DNA of 9,613 nucleotides from Pseudomonadota bacterium (lineage in GTDB: Bacteria > Pseudomonadota > Alphaproteobacteria > Rhodospirillales > 2-02-FULL-58-16), in the NCBI GenBank assembly GCA_022572335.1, contig JACZWD010000097.1, positions 1-9,613 on the forward strand, written 5' to 3'. Made by a program: the position numbers and the translations under genes. The notes under the pieces were generated by a model. That model saw nothing but the letters and a program-made list of their open reading frames with translations, was not told the DNA's origin and made no database searches. How positions within the stretch are numbered: position 1 is the stretch's first letter; each line of letters opens with the position of its first letter. This document shows, piece by piece, positions 8,380 to 9,613 of the stretch.

Positions 8380-9243
8380 CTATCCAGCCGACGGCAGGTT
8401 CTGCACCATTTCTTCCACTTCGCTGAAAGTGGGCCGGACGTTGGAATTCAGGGTCTTGCGGGCAAATTCGACGGACACCTGGGGCGCATACCCCTGCATG
8501 TGGGCGATGATGCCCGTCTTGATGCATGTCAGGTACGAGGAGTCGGCGTTGAAGCTCTGCTCGACGGAGTTGGCAACGGGGCCCACAAGCCCGTACCACA
8601 TGAGAATCCCGGCGAAGGTTCCGACCAGGGCGCCGCCGATGAGGTGGCCCAGGACCTCGGGCGGCTCGGTGATGGAACCCATGGTGTGGATGACGCCGAG
8701 CACGGCGGCGACGATCCCCAGCGCCGGCCGTCCGTCGGACATGGTAGGCAGGGCTCCGGACACGGCATGGAGCGCGCCGTGGTGGACCTCAAGCTCCTGA
8801 TCCATGATCGCCTCGACCTCGTGGGCGTTCTTGGTGCCGAGGGTGAGAAGGCGCAGGAAGTCGCACACGAACTCCAGCCCGTGGTGGTCCTTGACGAAGG
8901 TGGGAAATTCCTGGAACAGCGGGCTTTCCTCGGGATTTTCCACGTGGGATTCCAGGGCCAGATCGCCCTTGCTCTTGGCCAGCTTGAACAGCGCAAAGAG
9001 GACGCCCAGCAGTTCCATGTAGGCGGCCCTGTTGTATCTGGGGCCCTTGAGCAGGGTGCCTAACGCCATTCCCGTCCCCGCCAGCACCGGTTTGGCGTTG
9101 GCGATGAGGTAAGCGCCGATGCCGGCGCCGAAGATGATGACGAACTCGAAGGGCTGCCATAGAACCGCCAGGTGGCCGCCGGGCGCCATATACCCGCCGA
9201 TCACGCTGGCGAAGACGATCACCGCTCCGATGGCGAAGAACAT
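8380..9243 (-). CDS. motA: Flagellar motor stator protein MotA
   Basis: This 287-residue inner-membrane protein is MotA, which with MotB forms the proton-driven stator of the flagellar motor. Four hydrophobic segments are visible, roughly residues 2-20, 32-50, 174-190 and 199-220, with a large cytoplasmic loop between the second and third. Functional residues fall at exactly the E. coli numbers: E98 in ALESHVENPEESPLF, P173 in RPALGIVAAVLGVIHTM and P222 in LVGPVANSVE; position 90 is Lys where E. coli has Arg, keeping the charge that contacts FliG. The ATG at 9243 is supported by TGAGGA (9250-9255, minus strand). No motB follows: the next frames are the small EIRR-repeat frame and bpt. A separate motB locus is known in several alphaproteobacteria. 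Confidence 0.95.
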   Translation of the reverse strand: MFFAIGAVIVFASVIGGYMAPGGHLAVLWQPFEFVIIFGAGIGAYLIANAKPVLAGTGMALGTLLKGPRYNRAAYMELLGVLFALFKLAKSKGDLALESHVENPEESPLFQEFPTFVKDHHGLEFVCDFLRLLTLGTKNAHEVEAIMDQELEVHHGALHAVSGALPTMSDGRPALGIVAAVLGVIHTMGSITEPPEVLGHLIGGALVGTFAGILMWYGLVGPVANSVEQSFNADSSYLTCIKTGIIAHMQGYAPQVSVEFARKTLNSNVRPTFSEVEEMVQNLPSAG

Positions 9244-9483
9244 GCGGAATCCTCAAGAATCTTTCGCCGGGCACGCCCATGGGGCCACGCACACGCAGCC
9301 ACGTGCGCATTGTCTTCTCTTGCCCGCCGGCTATAGTCTTTAACCTTCGTGAAGATTACGCACTCGACCCTCAACAAATCGCAAACCATCGCCGCGAATG
9401 CGCATTTTGTTCCCCCGACCGCTTTCCAGTGACCAACGGCCCCCGGGCGTCACGGTGCGGCCTGCCGGTGGGGACATGGCGGC
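9244..9483. promoter_or_regulatory. Divergent spacer between motA and the flavin-reductase-like gene
   Basis: These 240 bp lie between two divergent starts and are more AT-rich in the middle than the flanks. They hold the operator-like inverted repeat at 9341-9358, a palindrome AATGCGCATT (9397-9406), and a direct repeat TGCGCATTNTNTT at 9304-9316 and 9399-9411. I could not fit a sigma-28 (TAAA / GCCGATAA) or a clear sigma-70 promoter for motA. Confidence 0.5.
9341..9358. promoter_or_regulatory. Operator-like inverted repeat
   Basis: TAACCTTC-GT-GAAGATTA is an inverted repeat with 7 of 8 positions matching in each arm. It sits in the AT-rich centre of the motA/flavin-reductase spacer, about 100 bp from the motA start and 125 bp from the other gene. 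Size and placement suit a dimeric repressor or activator, but no specific regulator can be named. Confidence 0.35.
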
Positions 9484-9613
9484 GTGACGTCGGATTCGCG
9501 CCGATTCCGCGGTGCCCTCGGGCGCTTTGCCACGGGCGTCACCGTGGTCACCGGCCTGATGCCGGACGGCACGCCCGCCGGCGTGACCGTGAACGCCTTC
9601 ACCTCGCTGTCCC
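9484..9613 (+). CDS. Flavin reductase-like domain protein (partial, cut by window end)
   Basis: Only the first 43 residues are present. FRGALGRFATGVTVVTG followed by GTPAGVTVNAFTSLS matches the N-terminus of the FMN-binding split-barrel flavin reductases (HpaC/DIM6-NTAB type), which supply reduced flavin to monooxygenases. The start is GTG at 9484: no ATG, GTG or TTG lies in frame between the upstream stop (9430-9432) and this codon, and GGTGGGGA (9467-9474) is a good ribosome site nine bases away. An ATG at 9476 is in another frame and meets a stop after three codons. It is divergent from motA; the substrate partner is not visible. Confidence 0.85.
   Translation, partial: MTSDSRRFRGALGRFATGVTVVTGLMPDGTPAGVTVNAFTSLS

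Noticed and set aside
8122..9063. Plus-strand open frame antisense to motA and the EIRR region
   Set aside because: motA on the minus strand has conserved residues at exact family positions; this frame is its shadow.
9476..9487. ATG start for the flavin-reductase-like gene
   Set aside because: This ATG is out of frame and reaches TGA after three codons; GTG 9484 is in frame with a good ribosome site.

Overview
The window is high-G+C bacterial chromosome (clearly above 60% by eye) and reads as an alphaproteobacterium, probably Rhodospirillales-like. This rests on the rnc-era-recO run, an alphaproteobacterial-style ParC with its partner bpt gene, and strong G/C third-position codon use. That placement is an impression from protein sequence, not a computed phylogeny. 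A motA gene implies a flagellated, motile cell. No rRNA, tRNA, CRISPR array, transposase or prophage gene is visible.

Layout. Bases 1-189 are a leader with several inverted repeats and no gene I can name. Then come rnc (190-894, RNase III), era (891-1814, ribosome-assembly GTPase; ATGA overlap with rnc) and recO (1870-2595, recombination mediator), all on the plus strand. Convergent with recO is a 633-residue minus-strand protein (2618-4519): a class III nucleotide cyclase domain, one membrane helix, a TolB-like domain and TPR repeats. A 419-bp divergent spacer (4520-4938) holds a perfect-stem GC hairpin and a plausible promoter for parC (4939-7173, topoisomerase IV subunit A). Convergent with parC is bpt (7217-7966, aspartate/glutamate leucyltransferase, N-degron pathway). 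Upstream of bpt on the same strand is a short reading frame with three copies of an EIRR-rich motif (8070-8285, probably extending further upstream), then motA (8380-9243). A divergent spacer with operator-like repeats separates motA from the start of a flavin-reductase-like gene (9484 to the window end).

How the genes relate. rnc, era and recO form the widely conserved RNA-processing, ribosome-maturation and DNA-repair cluster, and parC commonly lies near it in alphaproteobacteria. The cyclase/TPR gene sits between recO and parC in the opposite orientation, so parC must have its own promoter. No wholly new defence or mobile system is apparent. The least explained items are the small EIRR-repeat frame behind motA, the multi-hairpin leader ahead of rnc, and the membrane-anchored cyclase/TolB/TPR signalling protein inside a housekeeping cluster.
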